DNA from: Sphingorhabdus sp. Alg239-R122
GTDB lineage: Bacteria > Pseudomonadota > Alphaproteobacteria > Sphingomonadales > Sphingomonadaceae
Length of the DNA: 64,000 nucleotides
Direction of reading: 5' to 3'
Assembly: GCF_900537065.1 (NCBI RefSeq)
Contig: NZ_UNRC01000006.1
Span: 56,429 to 120,428 of the forward strand
Below, piece by piece: positions 33,908 to 43,012 of the stretch. Numbering within the stretch: position 1 is the stretch's first letter; each line of letters begins with the position of its first letter. Under the pieces are notes generated by a model, which did no database searches, had not been told where the DNA came from, and saw only the letters and a list, made by a program, of their open reading frames with translations. The position numbers and the translations under genes are program-made.

Positions 33908-35068
33908 TCAAAGTATCTTATCGTATATCTGGTAGGCTTTGTTTACCCTGCCGCCAATGACTTCGCCAATGGAATTCATGCCCTGGTTATCCTCTAATAT
34001 CCAGCCAATCTCGCCGCGTTGCGCGCCATATTTTTCGACGGCATCACGGCGGATAAATTCGATCATCATGAAAGCGAGCTGACTGGCGAGACGTGAGCCC
34101 TGTAATTCCTGCACCACACCCATCAGTGGCACACGCATCGTATTCGTGTTGGGTTTGCGCAGCCACCAGAGCAGCTTGGCCCAGTTGAACGGCCATAATG
34201 TGCCATTATAATCCACCAGCTTCTCGTTGATATTTGGCAGCGTAATCATGAAGGCAACCGGTTTGCCATCATATTCGGCGATGCGGATCAGATCCTCCAG
34301 CACAATCGGCTTCAATTTTTTACCGACATAGGCAATTTCGCTGTCAGTCAGCGGGACAAAGCCCCAGTTTTGTGACCACGCATCGTTCAGGATTCCCATG
34401 ATAAGGGCGGCTTCCTCGGCAAAGCGGCTCTTGTTTACGCGTCGGATACGGATGCGATCGTTTTTCTCTCCCGAAGCGACAATGCGGTTCACCAGCTTGC
34501 CAAAGCCATCGAGAATATCAACTTCCCATGTCATGACCTGCTTCACCGGATTATAGCCGGCATTTTCAATCCACTGCTGATATTCCGGACGCTGATGCCC
34601 CATCATGACGGTAGGTGGATGATCATGACCGCTGATAAGCTGGCCGGGTTCATCCCATATCGACAGGCTTAGTGGGCCAAGCGCGCGGTGCATATCCTGT
34701 GCGCGGAGCCATTGTTCCGCCGCATCGATGAGCGCAGCGGCTGCATCTTTGTCAAACGCTTCCAGCATGCCCCAATTGCCGGTGCCAGGCCCCATGCCTT
34801 GTTCGGGGGGCTGTTTCAGCGCGAGCAGGTCGATATGCGCGCTGATCCGCCCCACGACCATGCTGCCACGCCGTGCCAGCATGGGCTGTACCCGCGCATG
34901 TTCAAAAAAAGGGTTTTTGCCGGGCGTAAGTAATGCGCGGATTTCATCTTTCAATGGCGGTACCCAATTCGGGTCATCGGCATAGATTTCCCATGGCAGG
35001 TTTATAAAGGCTTCAAGGTCAGCTTTGCCGTCAACGGGAGTTACCGTGATATCTGTCTTACTTGTCAT
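33908..35068 (-). CDS. bcerS: GNAT-fold N-acyltransferase, candidate bacterial ceramide synthase
   Basis: 386 residues from ATG 35068. Sequence features P-W-E-I-Y-A-D-D-P-N-W-V-P-P-L near the start, G-P-L-S-L-S-I-W-D-E-P-G, and a C-terminal region ending G-R-V-N-K-A-Y-Q-I-Y-D-K are typical of the large GNAT-like family. In Caulobacter a member of this family is the ceramide synthase bCerS, which N-acylates 3-ketosphinganine. Its position near spt, acp and cerR (within 12 kb) supports that role here. A generic N-acetyltransferase is the alternative; the assignment would be firmer with a tree. Confidence 0.78.
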   Translation of the reverse strand: MTSKTDITVTPVDGKADLEAFINLPWEIYADDPNWVPPLKDEIRALLTPGKNPFFEHARVQPMLARRGSMVVGRISAHIDLLALKQPPEQGMGPGTGNWGMLEAFDKDAAAALIDAAEQWLRAQDMHRALGPLSLSIWDEPGQLISGHDHPPTVMMGHQRPEYQQWIENAGYNPVKQVMTWEVDILDGFGKLVNRIVASGEKNDRIRIRRVNKSRFAEEAALIMGILNDAWSQNWGFVPLTDSEIAYVGKKLKPIVLEDLIRIAEYDGKPVAFMITLPNINEKLVDYNGTLWPFNWAKLLWWLRKPNTNTMRVPLMGVVQELQGSRLASQLAFMMIEFIRRDAVEKYGAQRGEIGWILEDNQGMNSIGEVIGGRVNKAYQIYDKIL

Positions 35069-35134
35069 GCCGCCTTGTGGCGCGGGTGCGACAATAATGT
35101 CAAGAAACCGGTGATCTCTCACATGGCCATAATA

Positions 35135-35146
35135 TGATCTAGATCA
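35135..35146. promoter_or_regulatory. FNR/FixK-type palindrome upstream of the desaturase gene
   Basis: TGATCTAGATCA, perfect 12-bp palindrome fitting the TTGAT-N4-ATCAA core except for the outermost bases. It lies between divergent bcerS and desaturase genes, 82 nt before the latter. Confidence 0.4.
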
Positions 35147-35228
35147 GTGAAATCCGTCGCGAACGGCCCAATATGCTGCCATTATCTCGCCATCATGTTC
35201 TGGTCTAAGTCAGCCATAAATTGGATAT

Positions 35229-36344
35229 ATGTATATGAATAACAAAGCTCTCAAAGCCGAAAATTTCACCCCAGCTGCGCAGGATAGTGCTGCTTCACAA
35301 ATGCGCGCGCCCATTACGGATGACAGGGAAATTATCCGTACAGCGGCGACTCTTACACGCGACCTGAATGCGCCCAACCCCGCCATATATTGGGGTGATT
35401 TCATGGCATCCGTGATTGTCGGCTATGGCGCTTTGTTCGCGGCTATAGCTGCTACATCTACAGGATGGATGATTGCGGCCGGTATTGTTTCCATGCTGGC
35501 ACTCTACCGGGCGGGCAGCTTTATTCATGAGCTCACCCATTTGAAGGATGGTTCCGTACTTGGTTTCCGGCTTGGCTGGAACCTGCTGGCAGGCATACCG
35601 CTCATGGTCCCGTCTTTCATGTATGAGGGCGTGCATAACCTGCACCATGCCAAGACACGTTATGGTACGGTGCAGGATCCGGAATATCTGCCGCTCGCGT
35701 TGATGAAGCCCTACACCGTGCCGCTATTTGTGGCGGTGGCTGCGCTTGCACCGCTCGCATTGCTGCTGCGTTACGGAATATTGGGGCCTCTGTCACTGGT
35801 AATACCGCCGCTCAGAAAGCTGGTGGTTGAGCGCTATTCCGGTCTTGTCATCAATCCCGAATTTCGCCGCAAAATGCCTGAGGGCAAGGCGCGGCGCAAC
35901 TGGATGTGGCAGGAAACGGGCGCGAGCCTGTGGGCAATAGCATTGCTTGGTGGCACAGCAACCGGAATCATCCCCCTCAAGGCTTTCATCATCTTCCTGG
36001 TTATCAGCGGCGGTTCCGTCGTGATTAATCAGGTTCGTACGCTCGTGGCTCATCTATGGGCCAATGAGGGCGAGGTGATGAGCGTGACCGCACAGTATCT
36101 CGACAGTGTCAATGTTCCGCCGCCTGCAATGCTGCCTGCGCTCTGGGCACCTGTAGGCCTGCGTTATCATGCGCTGCACCACCTGTTGCCGGGCGTGCCC
36201 TACCATAATCTGGGTGAGGCGCATCGCCGCCTGGCCGAAGAATTACCGGTGGAATCGCCTTATTACAAAGCCAATTACACAAGCCTGACAGGACTGGTGG
36301 TACAGCTGGTGCGCAGTACGTTTAAGGGAAAACTGGTTAAGTAA
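35229..36344 (+). CDS. Membrane fatty acid desaturase/hydroxylase family enzyme
   Basis: 371 residues. Three His clusters typical of the membrane di-iron family: H100-E-L-T-H104, H136-N-L-H-H140 and H314-A-L-H-H318, with an extra H275 in V-A-H-L-W. Hydrophobic helices lie near 60-95, 115-130, 165-195 and 235-265. It should use O2 to desaturate or hydroxylate an acyl or long-chain-base chain. Divergent from the ceramide synthase candidate, so a sphingolipid substrate (2-hydroxylation or chain desaturation) is inferred; ordinary fatty acid desaturation is possible. ATG 35235 is an alternative start. Confidence 0.85.
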   Translation: MYMNNKALKAENFTPAAQDSAASQMRAPITDDREIIRTAATLTRDLNAPNPAIYWGDFMASVIVGYGALFAAIAATSTGWMIAAGIVSMLALYRAGSFIHELTHLKDGSVLGFRLGWNLLAGIPLMVPSFMYEGVHNLHHAKTRYGTVQDPEYLPLALMKPYTVPLFVAVAALAPLALLLRYGILGPLSLVIPPLRKLVVERYSGLVINPEFRRKMPEGKARRNWMWQETGASLWAIALLGGTATGIIPLKAFIIFLVISGGSVVINQVRTLVAHLWANEGEVMSVTAQYLDSVNVPPPAMLPALWAPVGLRYHALHHLLPGVPYHNLGEAHRRLAEELPVESPYYKANYTSLTGLVVQLVRSTFKGKLVK

Positions 36345-36383
36345 GCGCCCTAGCTTTTGGCCCATGGGTCAGGATATTGTTTT

Positions 36384-37481
36384 CTATTCCTCGGTCCGGA
36401 TAAGGACAGATTCCCCGACCAAGAAGAACAGCACGAAGGGTGCCCAAGCGGCGACCAGAGGCGGATAGGCACCCAGATTACCCATGGCGAGTGAGAAATT
36501 ATCGGCCACGAAAAAGGCAAAGCCCAGCGCCATACCGATAACGGCGCGCAGGAAAAGCTGACCTGAACGGGCCAGACCAAATGCGGCCACTGCGCCCAGT
36601 AGAGGCATTAATATTGCCGATAGGGGACCTGAAATCTTGTGCCACAAATTGGTTTCAAGCGACTGTGTCGGTTTGCCCGCTGCCTTGAGTTCATCAATGG
36701 CCGATTTCAGTTTCATGAAAGAAAGACCATCGGCATTGACGTTGCCTAATGTGAACTGGTCCGGTGTCATGCCGCTGTTGACGGTATAATCACCCAGCTT
36801 AGTTTCTTCGCTGCTTGTCACATCGAATGCGACGGCATCCTTCAACTTCCAGCCATTGCCCGAATAAACTGCCTGCGCCGCGCTGATGGTTTGCACCAAC
36901 GCGCCATCACCTGCGCGCTCATAAATCTCCACATTGTCCAGCCGTGTGCTGTTGCCATTGCCGCTGACAAATCCGGCATGGACAAGGTTGTTGCCGTCGC
37001 GCGCCCAGATATTGGTCCGGGTTGATGGGTCATCCGGTACAGGGCCGTACTCCGCCTTTTGCCACAGCGAAAGCGTGGATGTCGCGGGGGCGACAATACG
37101 GTCGTTAAAGGCAAATGTGATGCCTGCGACAAGCAGGCTGGCAAATAATAGCGGGGCCAGCACCTGATGCGCGGATAACCCTGCTGCCTTCATCGCGATT
37201 ACTTCACTGTTCTGGTTTAGTGACGCCAGTGTAATAATTGTGGCAAGCAGCACCGAAAATGGCAGAATAAACTCAATGATTTGCGGTGCGCGTAGCGATA
37301 TATATTGCCACAGATCCGCTTCGCTGTTCCCGGCAACGGCAAGTATCTTGCCGCTTTCGCCCAATAGGTCGAGTGTCTGCAGGACTATGACAAAGATCGC
37401 CAGGACCGCCAATATACGGATCAGGAACATACGGGCCATATAGATGGCCGTTGTCGGTGAGGGAAAAAATTCCAGCTTCAC
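36384..37481 (-). CDS. lptG: LptG-like permease (YjgP/YjgQ family)
   Basis: 365 residues. Membrane helices near the N-terminus (about 15-40, 55-80, 95-120) and C-terminus (about 275-360) flank a periplasmic beta-jellyroll (about 125-270), the LptF/LptG layout. It starts 27 nt after the LptF-like gene on the same strand. These proteins pair with the LptB ATPase to lift lipid from the inner membrane. In the sphingolipid context it may move glycosphingolipid rather than LPS; that is inference. Confidence 0.85.
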   Translation of the reverse strand: MKLEFFPSPTTAIYMARMFLIRILAVLAIFVIVLQTLDLLGESGKILAVAGNSEADLWQYISLRAPQIIEFILPFSVLLATIITLASLNQNSEVIAMKAAGLSAHQVLAPLLFASLLVAGITFAFNDRIVAPATSTLSLWQKAEYGPVPDDPSTRTNIWARDGNNLVHAGFVSGNGNSTRLDNVEIYERAGDGALVQTISAAQAVYSGNGWKLKDAVAFDVTSSEETKLGDYTVNSGMTPDQFTLGNVNADGLSFMKLKSAIDELKAAGKPTQSLETNLWHKISGPLSAILMPLLGAVAAFGLARSGQLFLRAVIGMALGFAFFVADNFSLAMGNLGAYPPLVAAWAPFVLFFLVGESVLIRTEE

Positions 37482-37508
37482 GCGGCAAAACCTTTTTGAG
37501 TGAGGTTT

Positions 37509-38720
37509 TTAACTGTCATGATGGCTCCGTTTTCTGCCGAAACTGAGCAGGCCCTTGAGCCATACCCCGGATTTCGCAAATATTCTTTCCAGGCTGCCAA
37601 TGGGCTGTCCGCCAGGCACATGGGCGACTTGATAATACATCCAGATGATAAGCGTGGCGAACAGGAAGAACGGCACCCACAGCGCGATAAGCGGATCGAC
37701 AATGCCGAGCGCCCCGACATCTTCGCCATACTGGTTTATCTTGTGATAAGTCACAATCAATATGATCGACAGGAATACGCCTAGCGCGGATGTGGAGCGC
37801 TTGGGCGGAATGGCGAGTGCCAGCGCGAGCATCGGCATGAGCAACATCATCACCACTTCGACTATACGGTAATGGAAATTGGACCGGGTTTCGTTGCGTT
37901 GCTGCTCCGAAATATCGGGGCTGGAGCCGATGCGTACCAGTTCGGGCAGGGTATATTCACGGTCTTTGCCGCCACGGCTGCGAAACGCTTCGATCTTGGG
38001 TAGGTCGATTGGCAGGTCATGGCTGCTAAAACTCAATACGCGGGGGCTTTCATAATCAGGGGCATCATGGGTGAGCACCCCGTCTGTCAGCCGTAGGATA
38101 ATGGTATCGGGATCATCCGTGGCCATAAAACGGCCTTTGCTGGCGGTCACCGAAATCTCCGTGCCATTCTTGCTTTCGGCATGCACAAACAGCCCGCTCA
38201 GGTCACGGCCCTGATTCTGGCTCTCCTCAATACGAAGCGTCATTTTTTCGCCAAATTTCGTAAACTCGCCCACTTTGATGGAGGCCCCCAGTGCACCGGA
38301 GCGCAGCTCAAAGCCGAGTTCCTCATAGGCATAGCGGGCCTGCGGCTGGATAAAACCAACCAACGCCAGATTGACCAGCATCAAGGCGATCGCAAACATG
38401 TAAGGGACGCGGAGCAGGCGGCCATACCCCAGACCGACTGCGCGAAATACGTCCAGCTCGGAAGAAAGCGCAAGTCCCCGAAAAGCAAGTAATATTCCGA
38501 GTAAAAGGCCGATAGGAATGCCGAGTGAAAGATATTCAGGAATAAGGTTTGCCAGCATCCGCCACACCACGCTGACAGGACCGCCTTCAGCGGCCACAAA
38601 GTCGAACAGCCGCAGCATTTTTTCAAGCACCAGCAGCATAGCCGAGATAATCAGCGTAGCAATCAGCGGAATGGCAACGCGCTTGGCGATATAAAGGTCG
38701 ATGGAAGTGAGGAATTTCAA
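37509..38720 (-). CDS. lptF: LptF-like permease (YjgP/YjgQ family)
   Basis: 403 residues. It begins S-I-D-L-Y-I-A-K-R-V-A-I-P-L, has three N-terminal helices, a periplasmic jellyroll (about 120-280) and three C-terminal helices, then a basic tail. LptF/LptG normally form one heterodimer with LptB2. They lie between the ceramide synthase/desaturase genes and the lipid kinase set. The pair may be the cell's only LptFG or a second dedicated pair; the window cannot tell. Confidence 0.87.
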   Translation of the reverse strand: MKFLTSIDLYIAKRVAIPLIATLIISAMLLVLEKMLRLFDFVAAEGGPVSVVWRMLANLIPEYLSLGIPIGLLLGILLAFRGLALSSELDVFRAVGLGYGRLLRVPYMFAIALMLVNLALVGFIQPQARYAYEELGFELRSGALGASIKVGEFTKFGEKMTLRIEESQNQGRDLSGLFVHAESKNGTEISVTASKGRFMATDDPDTIILRLTDGVLTHDAPDYESPRVLSFSSHDLPIDLPKIEAFRSRGGKDREYTLPELVRIGSSPDISEQQRNETRSNFHYRIVEVVMMLLMPMLALALAIPPKRSTSALGVFLSIILIVTYHKINQYGEDVGALGIVDPLIALWVPFFLFATLIIWMYYQVAHVPGGQPIGSLERIFAKSGVWLKGLLSFGRKRSHHDS

Positions 38721-38848
38721 CTTATTGTCGCCCTGTCACCCTATTTTGGCCGCAAATTTCACCCATATAAAGAATCAAACGGGGGCGTTACATGCCGGTC
38801 CCATATGTTTCGACATAACCGGCTATAACCAGTTGGAGACGAAACGTC

Positions 38849-39370
38849 ATGTTCAAATTTTCAAATGTCGCACTGTTCGGCGGTAGCGCAGCCATGGCTT
38901 TGGCCCTGGTGGCGACCCCTGCAGGCGCACAACGCCAGAAAATCAGCAATGATATGAGCAAATGCGTCAGCGGTGCAGGCCCTGCTGTGCTGGTTGAAGT
39001 GCGCGGGTTCAAAAAAACCACGGGCCGCATCCGCGTTCAGGCCTATGAAGGCACCAGCGCAAAATGGCTGAAAAAAGGCGCATGGATAAACCGCATCGAC
39101 GTGCCCGTGCGCGCCAATGGCGGTAAAATGCGCTTTTGCATGCCGCTTCCTAAAGCAGGCACCTATGGCATTGCGGTCCGTCATGACATGGACGGCAATG
39201 GCAAGTCGGGCTGGAACGATGGCGGCGGATTTACCGGTAACCCCAACATTTCGCTGACCAACCTGAAACCTTCGATCAAGAAATCGGCCATTCGCGTGGG
39301 CAATGGCGTGGCGCGTGCCAACGTTGTGCTCAACTACCGCCGCGGCCTTAGCATTAAGCCGATCGGATAG
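38849..39370 (+). CDS. DUF2141 secreted protein
   Basis: 173 residues with a signal peptide (about 1-27, ending P-A-G-A-Q). DUF2141 core: V-E-V-R-G-F-K-K-T-T-G-R-I-R-V-Q-A-Y, then H-D-M-D-G-N-G-K-S-G-W-N, a small beta-rich domain of unknown function. It is divergent from lptF and lies 3 nt before the lipid kinase gene, so it is in that operon and may be a periplasmic partner for sphingolipid handling (inference). Confidence 0.88.
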   Translation: MFKFSNVALFGGSAAMALALVATPAGAQRQKISNDMSKCVSGAGPAVLVEVRGFKKTTGRIRVQAYEGTSAKWLKKGAWINRIDVPVRANGGKMRFCMPLPKAGTYGIAVRHDMDGNGKSGWNDGGGFTGNPNISLTNLKPSIKKSAIRVGNGVARANVVLNYRRGLSIKPIG

Positions 39371-39373
39371 TTT

Positions 39374-40348
39374 ATGGCTTTAGTGGCACTCCTTTCTAAT
39401 CCCCGCTCTACCGGCAATAAATCACTATTGCCGGAAGTGCGGAGCTTTTGTGCGGAGCAGGCCGATATATTCCACTATGAGGTTGAACAGGCCGACCAGA
39501 TTGCGTGCGCGCTGAAAACGATAGCGCGCGTCAAACCTAAGGTTCTGGTCATTAATGGCGGCGACGGTACTGTACAGGCGGCGTTGACCGAACTGTACCA
39601 GGGCGGCCATTTTGGCGATAACCCGCCGCCTGTCGCAGTGCTTCCCAACGGTAAGACAAATCTGATTGCACTTGACCTTGGCGCGAAAGGTTCCGCGCTT
39701 TCGGCGCTTAAGGAAATTGTGGAAATTGCCCGCAATGATGAGCTGGAGTCGCATATTGTCGTGCGGCAGATGATTGCACTTTCGGGTGGCAGCAGTGAAA
39801 AACCGGTTCTGGGCATGTTTCTGGGCGGTGCGGGCCTTGCCGAATTTATTCTTTACTGCCGCCATAAAATCTATCCGCTGGGGCTGCCCAATGGACTCAG
39901 CCATGTTCTGGCCGGAATTGCCGGGTTTATTTCATTGCTGTTTAAAGCGCCTTTCGAATTCCTGCCACGGCGTTCACAGCCGCTGCGCATATCACTTATC
40001 CGTAATGGAGAGGTGCAGGGAAATTATGCGCTGCTGATCGTTACCACGCTTGAAAAACTGTTGCTCGCGGGCAAATCGGGTAGTTGGTACAGCAGCAGGG
40101 ACCGGCTTAAATTTTTTGCGGTTGACCAGAATCCCGGTGTTGTCATGCGAATGATTTTCGCAATCCTATTCGGGCGTATGGGGCAGAAGAAAGTGCACGG
40201 TGTGCATATAGAACAGGGCGATGAAATCCGCATTGACGGCGACCATAGCAACGTCATCTTGGACGGTGAGCTGTTTGAAGCGAATGAAGATGCGCCCATC
40301 ATATTGCGCTCAACCGAGCCAGTCCCATTCCTGAAAATCGCGGCCTGA
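39374..40348 (+). CDS. DAG-kinase-family lipid kinase, ceramide kinase candidate
   Basis: 324 residues. The ATP motif N-G-G-D-G-T (61-66), the L-P-N-G-K-T-N-L-I-A segment and the C-terminal beta-sandwich with I-E-Q-G-D-E-I-R-I-D-G-D place it in the DAGK/LCBK family. In Caulobacter a kinase of this family phosphorylates ceramide on the way to anionic sphingolipids. Its neighbours (DUF2141, Tam41-like enzyme, spt, acp) make ceramide or a sphingoid base the most likely substrate; diacylglycerol is the alternative. Confidence 0.82.
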   Translation: MALVALLSNPRSTGNKSLLPEVRSFCAEQADIFHYEVEQADQIACALKTIARVKPKVLVINGGDGTVQAALTELYQGGHFGDNPPPVAVLPNGKTNLIALDLGAKGSALSALKEIVEIARNDELESHIVVRQMIALSGGSSEKPVLGMFLGGAGLAEFILYCRHKIYPLGLPNGLSHVLAGIAGFISLLFKAPFEFLPRRSQPLRISLIRNGEVQGNYALLIVTTLEKLLLAGKSGSWYSSRDRLKFFAVDQNPGVVMRMIFAILFGRMGQKKVHGVHIEQGDEIRIDGDHSNVILDGELFEANEDAPIILRSTEPVPFLKIAA

Positions 40349-40395
40349 AGGTTCTCGTGCGGACGATAGGCCCGCTTTGCTGATTTAGGTCCATC

Positions 40396-41328
40396 ATGCC
40401 AGATACAGCACTTCTCAGACTCATCAAGGCCGAGCTGGTCGAAGCGGTAGATCCGCGTATTTCGGACTTTGCGGCTGCCATTGCCGCGGATTATGGCGAT
40501 GCGGCAAGGTCGGTGCTGTTTTACGGCTCCTGCCTGCGTAGTCAGCAGTTGGAAGGGCAGATGCTCGATTTCTACCTGATTGTCTCCGATTATGATGCAG
40601 CTTTTCCAGATAGCTGGAAAGCGCGAGCCAACAGGTTGCTGCCGCCCAATGTGTTTCCGGCACAGCATAACGGCCTGGTGGCCAAGTATGCGGTGCTGAG
40701 TGAGGCTGATTTTCACCGACTCAACCGCCAGGAAGCAAGCGCGGTGAGCGTATGGGCACGCTTTGCCCAACCGTCGCGGCTGGTATGGCAAAGTGATGCC
40801 ATTGCAGCGGAACAGGCAGTTTTGGCCATATCAGGTGCGACGCCCACGCTGCTCAACGCTGCACTGGCGCATACAAGTGTCGAACAGATGTCGATGCTGG
40901 ATTTGTGGGAAAAGGGTTTTGCCCTGACTTACAGTGCGGAGCTGCGTGCCGAGCGGTCGGACCGTTCCGCCTCGGTCGTGGAATTTTCGCCGCAGCGTTA
41001 CAGCGAATTCGGACATGCCGCCCTGCCGCTTACGTCCATCAGGAACACGCGTGATGGGGATAATGTTACGCTGCTGCCGGGGCAACGGGCTGCAATCATG
41101 GCGGAGCGCAGGCGCTGGCCGGGGCTCAGGCGGCGCGGCAAGCTGCTGACCCTGGCGCGGCTGGCCAAGGCGACGGGGACTTACGCCGGGGGGATTGATT
41201 ATATCGCCTGGAAAATCAACCGTCATGCCGGCACCGATATAGAGGTGAAGGACTGGCAACGCCGCTGGCCGATATTGGGAGCCATCGTGATGCTCCCACG
41301 GCTTATCTTGCGCGGGGCGATTAAATAA
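40396..41328 (+). CDS. Tam41-like CDP-lipid synthase (nucleotidyltransferase) homologue
   Basis: 310 residues. Y-G-S-C-L-R-S-Q (43-50) and L-D-F-Y-L-I-V (57-63) form a nucleotidyltransferase core. The following A-N-R-L-L-P-P-N, V-A-K-Y-A-V-L-S and V-W-A-R-F-A-Q-P-S-R-L-V-W (118-131) align by eye with the N-x-x-N/K-Y-G-V/W-x-x-F-Y-x-A-G-R-L-Q-K-P segments of mitochondrial Tam41, which makes CDP-diacylglycerol from phosphatidate. It follows the lipid kinase gene by 47 nt. It could use a phosphorylated sphingolipid with CTP; the substrate is inferred from context only. Confidence 0.6.
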   Translation: MPDTALLRLIKAELVEAVDPRISDFAAAIAADYGDAARSVLFYGSCLRSQQLEGQMLDFYLIVSDYDAAFPDSWKARANRLLPPNVFPAQHNGLVAKYAVLSEADFHRLNRQEASAVSVWARFAQPSRLVWQSDAIAAEQAVLAISGATPTLLNAALAHTSVEQMSMLDLWEKGFALTYSAELRAERSDRSASVVEFSPQRYSEFGHAALPLTSIRNTRDGDNVTLLPGQRAAIMAERRRWPGLRRRGKLLTLARLAKATGTYAGGIDYIAWKINRHAGTDIEVKDWQRRWPILGAIVMLPRLILRGAIK

Positions 41329-41359
41329 GGGCATAATACAGTTCTATGAGGAGCTTATT

Positions 41360-41758
41360 ATGCCTGAAAAATTACAGAAAAATCCCATTCATCTGGGCCT
41401 TGGCGCGACCGCTATCGTACAGCCGGAAATGACCGGTGATATGTCTTGGTATGCTGGCTATGTGGAGAGGCATGGTGAGGATGGACACGAAGGACGGTTG
41501 GTATCCATGTACAGGTTCACTGAAAGCTGGGACGTGTGGGAAATGCACCCTAAAGGCAATGAAGTGGTCCTGTGTACTGAAGGCCGCATGGTGCTGGTGC
41601 AGGAAATGCCGGATGGGTCGGAAAAACGCACGGCACTGGAAGCAGGCGAGTATGCCATTAATGACTGCGGCATCTGGCACACGGCGGATGTGGAGAGGGA
41701 GGCGACGGCGGTATTTGTCACAGCCGGTGAGGGGACAGAGCACCGGGAGCGAAAATAG
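41360..41758 (+). CDS. Small cupin-domain protein
   Basis: 132 residues, preceded by a GAGGAG ribosome site. Single cupin: W-E-M-H-P-K-G-N-E-V-V-L-C, then G-E-Y-A-I-N-D-C-G-I-W-H-T-A, with H and E positions fit for a metal. No substrate can be named. It ends 8 nt from the convergent spt gene. Confidence 0.8.
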   Translation: MPEKLQKNPIHLGLGATAIVQPEMTGDMSWYAGYVERHGEDGHEGRLVSMYRFTESWDVWEMHPKGNEVVLCTEGRMVLVQEMPDGSEKRTALEAGEYAINDCGIWHTADVEREATAVFVTAGEGTEHRERK

Positions 41759-41766
41759 CAGCGCTA

Positions 41767-42966
41767 TCAGATAGCGCCGACCTGTTTTCCTGATTTTTCA
41801 AAAATTTCCAGGATTTCACCCACCTGCTCGCTGGTATGTTCTGCACAGAGTGAACAACGCAGCAGCGTCATGCCCTGCGGTGTTGCGGGCGGCCGCGCAA
41901 GATTGACATAAAGCCCGTTTTCCAACAGCGCTTGCCACAGCAATGCGCCCTGCATCATATCCTCGACCATGACAGCGATAATGCCGCTCTGCGCCTCGGG
42001 CGTGCCGAGCGTGTAGCCTATTTCACGTAACCCCAGATGCAGCCGTTTGCTGTTTTCCCACAGATGGGCGCGTTTATTGCCGCTGTGCATCAGCTTGCGG
42101 ATTGAGGCGGCAGAGGTTGCCACCACAGCGGGGGGCAGAGATGCCGTGAATACATAGGGGCGGCACACCAGCCGCATAATATCGAACTTCGGGTGGTTTG
42201 AGACGCAGAAACCGCCAACTGTGCCAACGCTTTTACTGAATGTGCCGATGATAAAGTCGACATCGTCAATCACGCCCTGCTCTTCGCATACGCCGCGGCC
42301 GTTTTCGCCGATAAAGCCCATGGAGTGCGCTTCATCGACCAGCACCATGGCACCATATTTCTTGCAGATGGCGACCATTTCTTTCAGCGGTGCGACATCG
42401 CCCAGCATAGAATAAACGCCTTCGAGTACCACCAGCTTGCCGGCTTCTTCGGGCAGGCGTTTCAGCCGTTTTTCCAGTGCTTCGATATCATTGTGACGGA
42501 ATGCGACAATCTGCGCATTGCCCATCGCGCAGCCGTCATAAATGCTGGCATGACTGTCAATGTCCAGAATGACATAGTCATCCTTGCCCGCAAGTGTGGC
42601 GATCACGCCCAGATTTGCCTGGTACCCGGTGGAAAAGACCATAGCATGGTCCATGGCGTAAAAATCCTTGAGCGCCTGTTCGACTTCCTTATGCCCCTGA
42701 TAGGTGCCGTTCAGAACGCGGCTGCCGGTCGTGCCCGCACCGAAATTGTCCAGTGCTTCATGCCCTGCCGCCAGTACATCATCGTCAAACGTCATGCCCA
42801 TATAGTTATAGGTACCGAGCAGGATGGTTTCCTTGCCATTGCAGATTGCCACGGTAGGCGACTTCACCTGTTCCATCACCAGCGCGAACGGGTCGCGCAC
42901 GCCAGTGGACAGCAGGGTTTCACGTTCATTGATAAGGGGGTCAAACTTGGAAAGGAGATCGGTCAT
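41767..42966 (-). CDS. spt: Serine palmitoyltransferase
   Basis: 399 residues from ATG 42966. A soluble alpha-oxoamine synthase, closely similar to the Sphingomonas paucimobilis enzyme by eye (G-K-E-T-I-L-L-G-T-Y-N-Y-M-G-M-T-F). PLP residues: D211-E-A-H214, T-F-S-K245-S forming the Schiff base, H139 stacking. It condenses L-serine with palmitoyl thioester to 3-ketosphinganine, the first step of sphingolipid synthesis. The acp gene lies 46 nt upstream on the same strand, so acyl-ACP may be the donor. Confidence 0.95.
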   Translation of the reverse strand: MTDLLSKFDPLINERETLLSTGVRDPFALVMEQVKSPTVAICNGKETILLGTYNYMGMTFDDDVLAAGHEALDNFGAGTTGSRVLNGTYQGHKEVEQALKDFYAMDHAMVFSTGYQANLGVIATLAGKDDYVILDIDSHASIYDGCAMGNAQIVAFRHNDIEALEKRLKRLPEEAGKLVVLEGVYSMLGDVAPLKEMVAICKKYGAMVLVDEAHSMGFIGENGRGVCEEQGVIDDVDFIIGTFSKSVGTVGGFCVSNHPKFDIMRLVCRPYVFTASLPPAVVATSAASIRKLMHSGNKRAHLWENSKRLHLGLREIGYTLGTPEAQSGIIAVMVEDMMQGALLWQALLENGLYVNLARPPATPQGMTLLRCSLCAEHTSEQVGEILEIFEKSGKQVGAI

Positions 42967-43012
42967 GATTGCTGGCCTTGCTCTGATGATGCGATAGGGT
43001 TGGATCCGGCTT

